64,000 nucleotides of DNA from Paenibacillus sp. JCM 18996. GTDB taxonomy: Bacteria > Bacillota > Bacilli > Paenibacillales > NBRC-103111. The notes beneath the pieces were generated by a model that did no database searches, was not told where the DNA came from, and was given only the letters and a program-made list of their open reading frames with translations. A program made the position numbers and the translations under genes. The stretch spans positions 1 to 64,000 of the forward strand of contig BBFE01000010.1 in NCBI GenBank assembly GCA_001313085.1. Reading direction: 5' to 3'. Shown piece by piece: positions 8,996 to 17,819 of the stretch (within the stretch, counting starts at the first letter, position 1; every line of letters begins with the position of its first letter).

Positions 8996-9243
8996 AGGTC
9001 GCAGCATGCCCACCATATGTCCACCGCCGGTTCGCCTGCATGCCCTCGGGTTTTGATGCAGCCGGCTGGTTTGTTCAAGATTACTGAGCCGTTCACCTGC
9101 CGGTTGCTATCATGTGACATTCCTGCCTTCCTCGTTGTCAACGCATACCCTTGCCCCGCCGCTTCAGCGGGATTAAAATAAGAGAGAAATTACCATCTGC
9201 TTCCTCACCAACCGGCAGCGCCGGCGCAAAAGGAGAATGGAAT
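8996..9243. other. Intergenic region before the thiamine-binding gene
   Basis: No gene was recognised. A short CCCGC...GCGGG inverted repeat lies near 9155-9172. I looked for a TPP riboswitch because of the downstream gene and did not find its conserved CTGAGA and ACCTGA elements. Confidence 0.4.
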
Positions 9244-9564
9244 ATGGCAATCGTTGAAATTACTGTAGTTCCCATCGGAACGGCTACTACCAGTTTGAGC
9301 GGCTATGTCGCAGATCTGGTCAAAGAACTCGAATCGGCCAAGGGGTCGATCAAATATGAATTGACCTCCATGAGTACTATAATTGAAGGTTCGTTGGACG
9401 ACGTGTTCGCCGTCATACGCAGGCTGCATGAGGTTCCCTTCGCAAACGGCGCCGCCCGCGTCTCCACCTCGATCAAGATCGACGACCGAAGGGACAAATC
9501 CTCCTCCATGGAGCAGAAATTGAAGTCGGTATCGGACAAGCTGCATCAGTTAAGAGACAATTGA
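9244..9564 (+). CDS. MTH1187/YkoF-like thiamine-binding protein
   Basis: This small ferredoxin-fold protein of the Thiamine_BP (formerly DUF77) family is predicted to bind thiamine or related molecules in the cytosol. The 106-residue frame is intact, one of few in the window. Family traits are the start MAIVEITVVPIGT, the segment YVADLVKELES, ELTSMSTIIEG and a RVSTSIKIDDRRDK stretch near the end. The ATG at 9244 is preceded by AAAGGAGA. It is followed by a small hydrophilic gene on the same strand. Confidence 0.85.
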   Translation: MAIVEITVVPIGTATTSLSGYVADLVKELESAKGSIKYELTSMSTIIEGSLDDVFAVIRRLHEVPFANGAARVSTSIKIDDRRDKSSSMEQKLKSVSDKLHQLRDN

Positions 9565-9640
9565 CGCCCGCAACAGGCATATTTCGTTAATCCCTATGGA
9601 CAATAATCGGGATCGTATTTCAGGTTTGGAGGGAATCGAA

Positions 9641-9809
9641 TTGACGAAAAAAGAATAACAACAATACCCAAAACACCGCGAATTCTACAAGGAATGCCGC
9701 TGAGACAGGTGAGCCCAACACTGCAAACGCAGTGGCCCACGGCGGCAAATTCGGAAGCGACCAGACTCTCTCCGAAAACTTGACCGAGTCCACCGAGGAC
9801 AAGCAATAA
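9641..9809 (+). CDS. Small Asn/Thr-rich hydrophilic protein, possibly a gamma-type spore protein
   Basis: A TTG start at 9641 follows GGAGGG by 7 nt. Removing one base in or beside the A run after codon 3 gives about 55 residues rich in Asn, Thr, Glu and Gly, including NNNNTQN, ETGEPNTANAV and the end FGSDQTLSENLTESTEDKQ. Composition and size resemble gamma-type small acid-soluble spore proteins, but the family repeat is not seen, so this is only a resemblance. Confidence 0.45.
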
Positions 9810-9975
9810 CCACACTCGATCTTCGGCGCCAAAGTGCAACAAGTGAAACAAAATGTACGACGTGCACCAAAGGCGCCAAGTGCACCACGCCACCAAGTGC
9901 ACACGCAGACCACGCGCACCACCTACATTAAGTACACCACGTGACCACCTACATCGAGTGCACCACGTGCACCTC
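9810..9975. repeat. Low-complexity GTGCACCA/ACCAC tract
   Basis: Short words around GTGCACC, CACCACG and ACCACC recur more than ten times in about 130 bp without a fixed period. No frame gives a credible protein. The tract lies between the small gene and a bidirectional terminator. Confidence 0.5.
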
Positions 9976-9978
9976 GCA

Positions 9979-10000
9979 TAAAGACCCGATGGGGTCTTTA
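9979..10000. terminator. Bidirectional rho-independent terminator
   Basis: AAAGACCC-GAT-GGGGTCTTT forms an 8-9 bp stem, with A/T tracts on both sides. It serves the plus-strand small gene and the minus-strand gene at 10007-10467, which converge here. Confidence 0.75.
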
Positions 10001-10006
10001 TTGTGT

Positions 10007-10467
10007 TTAATCTCCCGTTATGACAGCTCCGCTGATCCTGCCTCCTTCTCTCACTAACCATTCACCTGTCTCCCAATCCGTTGGCCTCTGTTCATTGCGA
10101 TAATAAAGGTCCACTCGAATTGATAGAGACTCGCGCCACGGGGAATCAATAGTCACACTCCGAAAAAAATTTTGTTCAACAACATGTCCGTTCACACGGA
10201 CGTACAGATCAGTCATTGAAAAAAACGTTTCCTGCCCAGACAGTATCCTCTGTGTCCAAACACTCTTTTTTCCAAATACGGCACATTCTCCTCTAATACA
10301 ATTTTATTTGAAATGGATAATCTTCCACATATCACTTCAATTGGCACCGGTGTGTTTAAAACAATTTGAGGATCGGCCACGTTGCCAGTTCGAAGGATTG
10401 CCGGAATGAACAGGAAACGTCTGGATGAGCCGGGATAAACGATGAAGGTATTGATCACGATCGGCAT
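10007..10467 (-). CDS. Hypothetical protein
   Basis: Two frames join into one protein of about 152 residues when one T is removed from the run near 10225. It starts MPIVINTFIVYPGSSRRF and ends GRISGAVITGD. It is rich in beta-prone sequence with alternating hydrophobic residues, and has no signal peptide or membrane segment. I do not recognise the family. The next gene starts divergently about 60 bp away. Confidence 0.55.
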
Positions 10468-10524
10468 GAGGAGTATGATGTATCTATTGTGTTTTTTTTC
10501 TTTGAAAGGAGAATTGAAAACTTC

Positions 10525-11420
10525 ATGAATGAACTGTCAAGGGCAAAATCATTTGGCCTCATATCCTTCCTTGTTGTAGTGTGGGGAGCTTGCTGGCCGA
10601 TTTATAAAATAGCTCTGGATTACACACCGCCTCTTCTGTTCGCCGGAATGCGCACCGTGCTGGGGGGCTTGCTGCTCGCTGTTTTGTTGTTTCCGAGAAG
10701 AAACCTTATCCGCTGGAGACAAAACTGGCCGGTTTACGTGATCTCCTCCGTGTTCAATGTCATATTATTTTACGGGCTGCAGACGGTCGGTTTAATATCC
10801 ATGCCCTCAGGCTTGTTCTCTGTTCTGGTCTACCTTCAACCGTACTTGTCGGCATATTCGCCTGGATGTGGCTGGGAGAGCCGATGACGCCCGCCAAAAT
10901 TATCGGGTTGATCATCGGCTTCCTCGGTGTCGCAACGGTCAGTGCAGGCGGCTTCACCGGCCACATTGCCGCTGCGGGAATCATACTTGCCTTGATCACC
11001 GGCATCAGTTGGGCGCTCGGCACCGTCTATGTCAAAAAAAAGTAAGCGGCCGCGTCGATTCCCTTTGGCTTGTGGCGTTTCAATGCTTCCTAGGGGGGAT
11101 GGTGCTCACGGCGGCCGGATCCTTCTCGGAAAATGGACAGCCATCGTCTGGAACGCTCCCTACTTATTCGGCCTTATTTTGGCATAGTCGTCGGTATTTC
11201 GGCTTCCTGGGCAGTCTATTTCAAGCTTGTCAATTCAGGCGATGCCAGCAAGGTTGCATCCTATACTTTTCTCGTTCCGCTGATCGCTGTATTTACCGGT
11301 ACCTTATTCCTCAAGGAGCCTTTTACGATCAACTTGGTGATAGGGCTTTTCCTGATCGGGTTCAGTATCTATCTGGTGAACCAGAAGTCCTCAGAGCAGA
11401 AGCAAATTGAAAAAAAATGA
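10525..11420 (+). CDS. EamA/DMT-family transporter
   Basis: This is a ten-helix metabolite exporter or importer of the drug/metabolite superfamily. After repair of breaks near 10840, 11035 and 11135 the protein is about 298 residues. It shows the two EamA repeats: VVWGACWPIYKIAL with AGMRTVLGGLLL in the first and ITGISWALGTVYVKK with a second FLKEPFTINLVIG and LIGFSIYLVN near the end. ATG 10525 follows AAAGGAGA by 12 nt. The substrate cannot be predicted. Confidence 0.85.
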
Positions 11421-11529
11421 TGAATTTAAAGAAAGAATACAGATAAGCTCGGGCTATCAACGTTCATGGAAAACGACTTTGCATTTTCAACTAAAAAAAG
11501 GTTATGCTTAATGCAAGGGGTGAATTCCA

Positions 11530-11742
11530 ATGGCAAAAAAAGCGGCTCACGGAAAAAAAGCGGGATAAACAGGCGAGGCAAAAAAGGATATAACATTGAT
11601 GCAATGAAGCGTGGCGGCCAAAACCTTCAAATTGACATGTTGACCCGAATGACAAAAAAACAAAGATCGGCAAAGCCGCCCAAAACAAACACAAAAAAAG
11701 CGCATCTTCTCCGAGTTCGATAAGGAGACGGCGCTTTTTTAA
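11530..11742 (+). CDS. Small very basic protein, unknown
   Basis: ATG 11530 follows AAGGGGTG. With one or two A-run corrections it gives about 65-70 residues starting MAKKAAHGKKRDKQARQK and containing MKRGGQNLQIDMLTRMTK, rich in Lys, Arg and Gln. No family was recognised; a nucleic-acid-binding role would fit the charge but is a guess. The 3' end runs into the terminator hairpin, so the true stop may lie earlier. Confidence 0.4.
11697..11741 (+). terminator. Rho-independent terminator
   Basis: AGCGC...CTTCTCC pairs imperfectly with GGAGACGGCGCT around a GAGTTCGATAA loop and is followed by T6. An A tract precedes it. Confidence 0.6.
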
Positions 11743-11997
11743 TTTGGTTTTCATCCTGCCCGTAACATTCACCCGTCCAGCCCCCGGCGGTCCTCGCTGT
11801 GCGTGAAATTCCTATTCATGAGCCCAACCGCAAAGCGCCGTAACCAAACCAACTAATACTGTATACCTAGTTTTCCTCTTACAATTAGAATAACTGCCAC
11901 AAAAAAAATATTTTTTTATTTTGTAAAAGGGACTATTTTACTAGTTCTATAGTCTATAATAAAAAAAATGTTGAAACATCTTTGGGAGGCAAAAAAA
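11743..11997. other. Intergenic region upstream of the HD-GYP gene
   Basis: A/T-rich. A perfect TATAAT at 11955-11960 could be a -10 box for the HD-GYP gene, but no good -35 box lies 16-18 bp upstream. No gene was recognised. Confidence 0.4.
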
Positions 11998-12643
11998 TTG
12001 GCATGCTTATTTCCACTGGACATGAAAAAAGATAATTTATTAGATTTTTTTTCCAGCCTGGATGTCACAAGAAATGTACGATACTACTTTCTCTTTTATC
12101 GAGTCTCTTACTGAAAAAAGATGTGTCTCTTCTAGCACATTCAAACAATGTAGCTAATTATGCGATGATGATTTCCTGTGAATTGGATGGATCGACGGAG
12201 GAATGCTTCAAATATTATTTGGGGGGCCTGCTGCACGATGTCGGGAAACTGGGAATACCGGAATCCATTTTATTCAAACCGTCCAGGCTGACTGAAGAAG
12301 AGTATGACATTATCAAGAAACACCCTCAAAGCGGCCATGACACTTTAAAGAACTGCGACGTGTTCAAGGAACATCATCAAATACTGGACATAGTTCTTTA
12401 TCACCATGAAAGATTTGACGGCAGCGGCTATCCGATGAAACTCAAGGGTGAACAAATCCCGCTCGCCGCCAGAATATTGGCCATTGCCGATTCCTTTGAC
12501 GCCATGACCACGCCGCGTATTTACCGTAAGGAAAGAGATATGGAGTACGCTGTGAATCAAATAAGCGAAAATATGGGAACCCAGTTTGATCCGGAAATTG
12601 CAGATGTGTTTTTTTGAATGTAATTGCCAGAGAAAAAAAATAA
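11998..12643 (+). CDS. HD-GYP domain phosphohydrolase (probable c-di-GMP phosphodiesterase)
   Basis: HD-GYP enzymes hydrolyse cyclic di-GMP. The catalytic HD is seen as GGLLHDVGKLGIP, followed by HPQSGHDTL, the YHHERFDGSGYP motif containing the GYP, and ARILAIADSFDAMT. A stretch LLAHSNNVANYAMMI precedes them. The repaired protein is about 213 residues, little more than the bare domain. The best start is TTG 11998, 8 nt after GGGAGG. One T and one A run expansion break the N-terminal part. The gene ends naturally at 12643, 30 bp before a CBS-GGDEF gene, so the two are likely co-transcribed. Confidence 0.85.
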
Positions 12644-12673
12644 ACCTCCCGCTTTGCAATTCCAAACATTGGA

Positions 12674-13676
12674 GTGTATGAAAAATGGAAAAAATGGAAT
12701 GCCGTTCCTAGCCTGAAAGAACTTCATATTCAACCAGGTCATACAGTCGATGAGCAAGAATCATTAGGGGATTTTGTAGATAAGATAAAAGCGCAAAAAT
12801 CGTCGAACCGCACATATGTTGTCATGAGCGGCACGAAGCCGGTCGGAATTATCCGCAGTGTGGATATGTTTCGTTTGTTAGGGACACTGTATGGCGTAGC
12901 ATTGAATTATAAAAAGCGGTTAAACGAGGTGATGTATTCCAATATTCTCATAGTCGACTGGACTATGAAGGTAGATGAAATGTCAAGACAAGCCATGGCC
13001 AGAACCTATGAAGATATCTATGATGACATTGTAGTAACCCGGGACGAGCAGTTTATCGGTGTCATACCCGTGTATGAACTGCTGACTTTCATGACTGAAT
13101 ATAAGCTTAAAGAAGCAGTGCAGCAAAACCCTTTAACCGGGCTTCCGGGAAACGAGCGTATTCATGATTACCTCATTTTCAAAATTGAACAGAAAGAGCC
13201 GTTTTCCATCATTTATACAGATGTAGACCATTTTAAATCTTATAATGACGTATACGGATTCAAATACGGTGACGACGTTCTCAAATGGGTCGGCAGGATT
13301 CTTACCTCATTTCATTTTTTTCCGACCAGTTCGTTGGACATATCGGCGGAGATGATTTTGTCACATGTGTTTCCCCGAATCATTCAGAGCAATATTGTAA
13401 AAAAGGTAATTGAAGTGTTCGAAATCGAGAAAAAAGCATTTTTTTATTCCGCTGAAGATTATTCAAATAATTATATCCAATCTTTGGACAGGGACCATAA
13501 AATCAGGAACTTTCCGCTTATAAGTTTATCCATGGCGATTTTGAATATTTCCTCAGATAAAACCATAGAGCTTTCCGAGATTTCACGAACAGCCGCCAAA
13601 TTTAAAAAAGCACGCAAAGCAAATACAGGGAAGCAATTATATCAAGGTCCCGGAAACTTACACTGTCAGTCAATAA
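12674..13676 (+). CDS. CBS-domain GGDEF protein (diguanylate cyclase-like)
   Basis: The N-terminal half contains two CBS motifs (YVVMSGTKPVGIIRSVDM near residue 52 and IVVTRDEQFIGVIPVYELLTF near residue 120), which commonly bind adenine nucleotides. The C-terminal half begins NPLTGLPGNERI and has IIYTDVDHFKSYNDVYGFKYGDDVL, typical of GGDEF domains. After repair the active-site loop reads GGDDF, a conservative variant of GGDEF, so activity is possible but not sure. Two further breaks near 13440 and 13605 are A/T expansions; repair gives the end ETYTVSQ and a stop at 13676, about 330 residues. The GTG start at 12674 is weak. It sits directly after the HD-GYP gene. Confidence 0.8.
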
Positions 13677-13722
13677 GGCTCTTTCATATAAAATACACCT
13701 TAAGGCCGTCCGCAGCGCACTT

Positions 13723-13752
13723 AAGCCGCAGTATTTTTTTATTGCGGCTTTT
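13723..13752 (+). terminator. Terminator after the GGDEF gene
   Basis: AAGCCGCA and TGCGGCTT form an 8-bp stem around a T-rich 12-base loop, followed by TTTCGC. It lies 46 bp after the stop codon. Confidence 0.6.
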
Positions 13753-13800
13753 CGCTTGCAATTTCGCCCATATCTTCTGCCGTTACATTGCCGATATGAA

Positions 13801-13842
13801 ACGCAGCAAGCTGCCGGCGAAAACGGCGGCAGCTTGCTGCGT
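13801..13842. terminator. Perfect 16-bp inverted repeat between converging genes
   Basis: ACGCAGCAAGCTGCCG and CGGCAGCTTGCTGCGT are exact reverse complements around a 10-base loop. It lies between the GGDEF gene and the convergent SLH gene. A T-rich tail is not obvious on either side, so it may be a bidirectional barrier or RNA stabiliser. Confidence 0.6.
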
Positions 13843-13917
13843 CAATCTTATGCTAATCGCAATCCTTGTTGGCAAACAAAACGCTTATGAAACAACTACG
13901 GACGGCTTTAACCCATT

Positions 13918-15120
13918 TTAAAAGGGCAGCGTTAGATCCGGGAGGTAGCGCACCAAACGTTCCTGCCATGCTCCCTGGTGATAGGACTCGTGGGCGACCA
14001 TTGAAAGCTCTTCCACCCATCCGAACGACCAAGCGTTCTTCGGCAAGTCGGGCCAATGCTGAGTCACCTTGGTGTCGCCGTCCATCAGCCGTCCGCGGTA
14101 CAATGCGATATCCAGCAGCTTGGCAGCCTCATCACGCCGGATAAAACCGTCGGCATAGAATTTGCCGTCCTCCCGTCCTTCGAGGTAGCCGAGGGCTCTC
14201 GCGGTAGCGATATCCTCCCTCGCCCAGTGGTACCTGGTATCCTCGAAATTGTCCAGCTGAACCGCGTGGATTCCGCGAATCCGCAGCAGCAGCACGGACA
14301 ACTCGGCGCGGGTGATCGGCGTATCGGGGCGGAACTGACCGTTGCTGCCGTTCATCCAGCCCGCTTGGGACACCTTTTGAATGTAAGATCGGGCCCAATG
14401 GTTTGACGGAACATCCGTGAAGGATCGGTCGGACGGCTTCTCGGCGAGATGCTCCAGGCGGGATACGATGGCCGCGGTCTCTGCGCGAGTCAACAGCCCG
14501 TTCGGATGAAAGCTCCATCAGGATAACCGTTGAAGGCCGGCTGATGAATTTCCGTTCCCACTTTCACGCGCACCGCCGGCGTTTGCACGACTGCGCCATT
14601 GTTATCGCCGTCATCGCCCTCGCACGAGACATCGATCCAATTGCCGAATGCTGCGTCGCCTTTTACTTTCAGGTTAAAATGAATGACACCCGCGCTGCCG
14701 GCCGCAACCTCTTGTAAATTCCACTGCAGCACCCGCGCTTTAGCGTCCCACACTCCGCCCCCGCTTTCCTCAATGTCAACCTGCTCGGAAATTTTTTACT
14801 TTCAGCCAAGCTTTATTCAAGCTTTTCTTTTTTGACGTTGTGGTATAAAATGTGGTACGAGACGGTGCCTTTGGGGTGGCGGCCTCCTGATCGGCAATAC
14901 ACTGCACGTCAAATTTGTCGTACTTGCCGGACCTGTCAGAATCGTCATCGTTCTTGTGGCTGCCTTCATGTTCGTTACGGTTTTCCTGCCTGTCACGGTA
15001 GCCATGATCATCATCGGCCAACGCGCGGCCAACGGGGGATGCGAGGAAGCAGGTGCCTGCAAGCAAAACCGCCAATCCGACAGACAGACCCTTTCGAAGC
15101 AAACTCACTATGCTCATCAC
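13918..15120 (-). CDS. Secreted SLH-domain protein
   Basis: This is a surface protein attached to the cell wall by C-terminal S-layer homology motifs. The N terminus has a signal peptide with Lys/Arg residues and GLSVGLAVLLAGTCFLASP, followed by a strongly charged Asp/His/Arg linker. The middle domain (EVAAGSAGVIHFNLKVKGD) looks like a conserved repeat or cell-adhesion-type beta domain. The C-terminal third carries SLH motifs: LTRAETAAIVSRLEHL, FTDVPSNHWARSYIQKV, TPITRAELSVLLLRI and FIRRDEAAKLLDIAL. The repaired length is about 400 residues, with breaks near 14500 and 14795. The enzyme or ligand function, if any, is unknown. Confidence 0.8.
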
Positions 15121-15263
15121 TCCTTCATTTTCAGAGATACATGAACATACATATGAGCTTTGCCCGTGTTTTATGAGCCTGCAGTCAAGGGACCTCTTCC
15201 ATTTAGCTCATAGCCCCGAAAATCCATTAGCCCGCTCCTCGGCTGCATGTTTGTGTTTACCAT

Positions 15264-15290
15264 ATAAAAGAGGCTGTCCGAAGACAGCCC
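15264..15290 (-). terminator. Terminator of the LPXTG gene
   Basis: On the minus strand GGCTGTC-TTCG-GACAGCC is followed by TCTTTT. The UUCG tetraloop and perfect 7-bp stem make this a strong intrinsic terminator just after the stop codon. Confidence 0.85.
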
Positions 15291-15298
15291 CATAAGGA

Positions 15299-17343
15299 TT
15301 AGTTCATTTTGCGGCGCATCCACATCAGAGAAGCACCCAGAAGAATAAAGAGCAGAGCTAATACATAAGTTCCGACCGGCATGGATTCGCCGGTTTGCGG
15401 CAGCGAGTTGACCGCGGATACCTGTTCGTTCAATGCGGGAGCTGCGGCATCGGAAGGGCTCATGTTCATATCGGCCGGGCCCATGACCGCGCTCACTGGA
15501 GCACTTGCTGTCTCTACCCCTGGAGTGACTCCCGTTTCGGTTGGGGTGCTGCTGTTGTCCTGAGGACCCATGACTCCGCTCACTGGAGCTGCAGCCGTTG
15601 ACCCATTATTGGAACCGGTGTCATTATTCGTTGCAGGTCCAGGGATGGTCTCCAGGTTAGGTCCCGCCGTGCTGCTTGGAGCCATCACTGCGGGTAATAC
15701 GCTAACCAGTGCAGGGCTTGAGCTGCCAGTGTTGTTCGTAGCGGGCAGGACAGTGTATCCGATGCTGCCTGTGTTACCACTGTTTCCGCTGTCGCTGGAA
15801 CTAGAGCTGCTGTCACTTGGAGCTGACACGGAAGTGACAGGCGTTGGAGCCGGTGCCGGTGTTACAGGTGTGCTGCTGCCGGCGTTGTTTTGGTCTTTCT
15901 CCACCGTCTTCGATTCAATCAGGACGCCGTTCACATATAGTTCAATGACCGCACCTGCAGCCAGCTTGGTTGGGAAGTTCAGTTCTCCGTTAGCGTCTAC
16001 AGTTACATTACCGGTCATTTCCGTGCCTTTGACCTTCCATATCAAACTGAATTTTTTTCGTTGGCTTTATTCTGCACGTGCCAGATTTGCTGACCTTTCT
16101 CGTCTAATTTCAGGAAAGCAAGAACCACAAGTTTGTTTGCCGTTGTGCATACCTCTTCGTTAGCCAAAGAGATCTTTTGGCCTCCCGGCAGGGTTGCGAC
16201 CAGCATGTTGCTTCCTTCAACATTCGCTGTCACGAGAATCTCTTCACCGGCTTTAATCTTGCTTGTTCCTTTTTTGCGCGGTTCCTTCGATTATCCAGTC
16301 CAATGTGATTTCAGCCTTCTCGTTGTTTTTTCAGCTTCCAGGTTCTGTGAAGGGCCGGGAGATCGGAGCATACTTTACTGATTTCTACAGGAGCAGCCGC
16401 TGGAACTTTGCACTTCTCCATATTATCTACTTTGTATGCTTTTAGCAGATTGCCCGGATGTCCATAATCCTTATTCAGATGCTCGATGACAGCGCCTTTG
16501 TAGAAGTCCAATTGAAACGGGCCGCAGTCAGGGAGTTTAACGTAGACATCATGCTCGCCTTCGCCATAAAAAAGCTGTCGTATTGTCAACAACCGTCTGC
16601 AAGTCGTAAGGCTTCCCGTCTTTCTGCACCTCAGTGCCTGCGGGATACTGATAGCTGGTGAAGCTCATCTGCACACATGACCCCTGGTCCACATTAAAAT
16701 GAACTTTTGCTTTACCGCTCTGGTCTTTGTCTGTTACACTGATAGTGACACTGTTGACATGATCGAGTCCGTCGTTCTTGGGAACGGTGCACACCGCCGG
16801 TGCTTTGGGTCCTCCTGTTACTTGGCCGTTAGAGGAAGGCCCTGCCACCGCAAATTTTTTTTCTCCCAACCTGCCGCCTTGATCAAGGCATCGATTGTAC
16901 CTGCTTTCCATTTCCCCTCTATTTCATACCATAATTCCAGCTCGCCCGAGTTATCCAGGCCATCGTAATCCAATTCGATTTCCTGTTCCTCGACATTGGA
17001 TGCTTTGCTTGACTTAGGCAGCACAATGACGTTTCCTTTAGTGCTTCCTTTAGCTACCACCTTGGCGTCAGAGCACAAACCGAGATGGATTTTGCCAGCA
17101 GGACGGCTTTTATCAAGCTTTACAAAGTAGGCGAAACGCGTTTTATTCTCGGCTTCGATGTAATTGGAGTTCTTGAATTCAATCGAAGATTCGTTATCAA
17201 GCCCCCCGTAAGTAGCATCGGTTACGGATTTGTTTACCAATGCCGTGCCCTTGTTTTCCGCGAAGATGGTCGAAGCAAAGCTGAAGAAGGCCAGAATACA
17301 AGCAAGCAGCATCGAGAGGGGACGCCGGTACGATGTTTTCATA
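15299..17343 (-). CDS. LPXTG-anchored surface protein
   Basis: The N terminus is a signal peptide (MKTSYRRPLSMLLACILAFF, cleavage near IFA). The C terminus has the sortase signal LPQTG, a hydrophobic helix VLALLFILLGASLMWM and the basic tail RRKMN. Between them lie several beta-rich domains in which lines such as ELDYDGLDNSGELELWYEIEGKW and KVHFNVDQGS recur, then a linker rich in Ser, Thr, Pro and Asn of about 200 residues. The size is about 680 residues after repair of five or more A/T-run breaks. GAGGTG precedes ATG 17343. I cannot name the ligand. A sortase would have to be encoded elsewhere. Confidence 0.82.
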
Positions 17344-17819
17344 CATACACCTCGTTTATCATATTTTATTTTGAAAGAACAGTACTGCAAAAGCAGACGG
17401 CGTCGCGGCACTTACAGGCCTACCAGCTAGGACCGGGCTTCTAATCCGCTCACATAGGTCCTTCCCCCTCTTCCCCAATGTATGTAACTGCAGATCCTGA
17501 AACAGGGACTAACCGCCCTGAATTCGAGCCTGCGTAGGAAGGTATTACCAATCTCCTGAGATTGTATTAAACACGATTACACTGTTTTAAACCATTCGTT
17601 TTTTTTAAAATTTTTTTTCCGGGATGAAGATTAAGGGCTATCTTACCAGAAGCAGCGGCTTTTAGTAGGATAGCCCTAAGGCCATGGCACCAATTTAACA
17701 ATACCTCAACAATACCTTTGGATAATATTAACATCACTCCTTGGGTTCAAATGGTACGATGACGTCAGACGAGCTGCCCTGCTTGTCTGAGATTACTCAT
17801 TTCTAAGGAGGTAGAAGAC
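17344..17819. other. Divergent intergenic region between LPXTG and nuclease genes
   Basis: About 475 bp without a gene. It holds the promoters of both neighbours, long T runs at 17599-17618 and an inverted repeat at 17631-17679. I tried to fit a cyclic-di-GMP riboswitch because of the nearby GGDEF/HD-GYP genes and did not find its conserved core. Confidence 0.4.
17631..17679. other. Imperfect 17-bp inverted repeat upstream of the nuclease
   Basis: The arm TTAAGGGCTATCTTACC is nearly the reverse complement of TAGTAGGATAGCCCTAA, with a loop of about 15 bases. There is no T tail. It could be a transcript leader hairpin or a regulator site. Confidence 0.4.

Noticed and set aside
8996..9243. TPP riboswitch upstream of the thiamine-binding gene
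   Set aside because: The conserved CTGAGA and ACCTGA segments were not found.
9810..9975. CRISPR array
   Set aside because: The repeated words are short and unevenly spaced, with no constant repeat-spacer alternation and no cas genes nearby.
17344..17819. Cyclic-di-GMP riboswitch near signalling genes
   Set aside because: Conserved core bases of the known c-di-GMP riboswitch class could not be aligned; only an imperfect inverted repeat is present.
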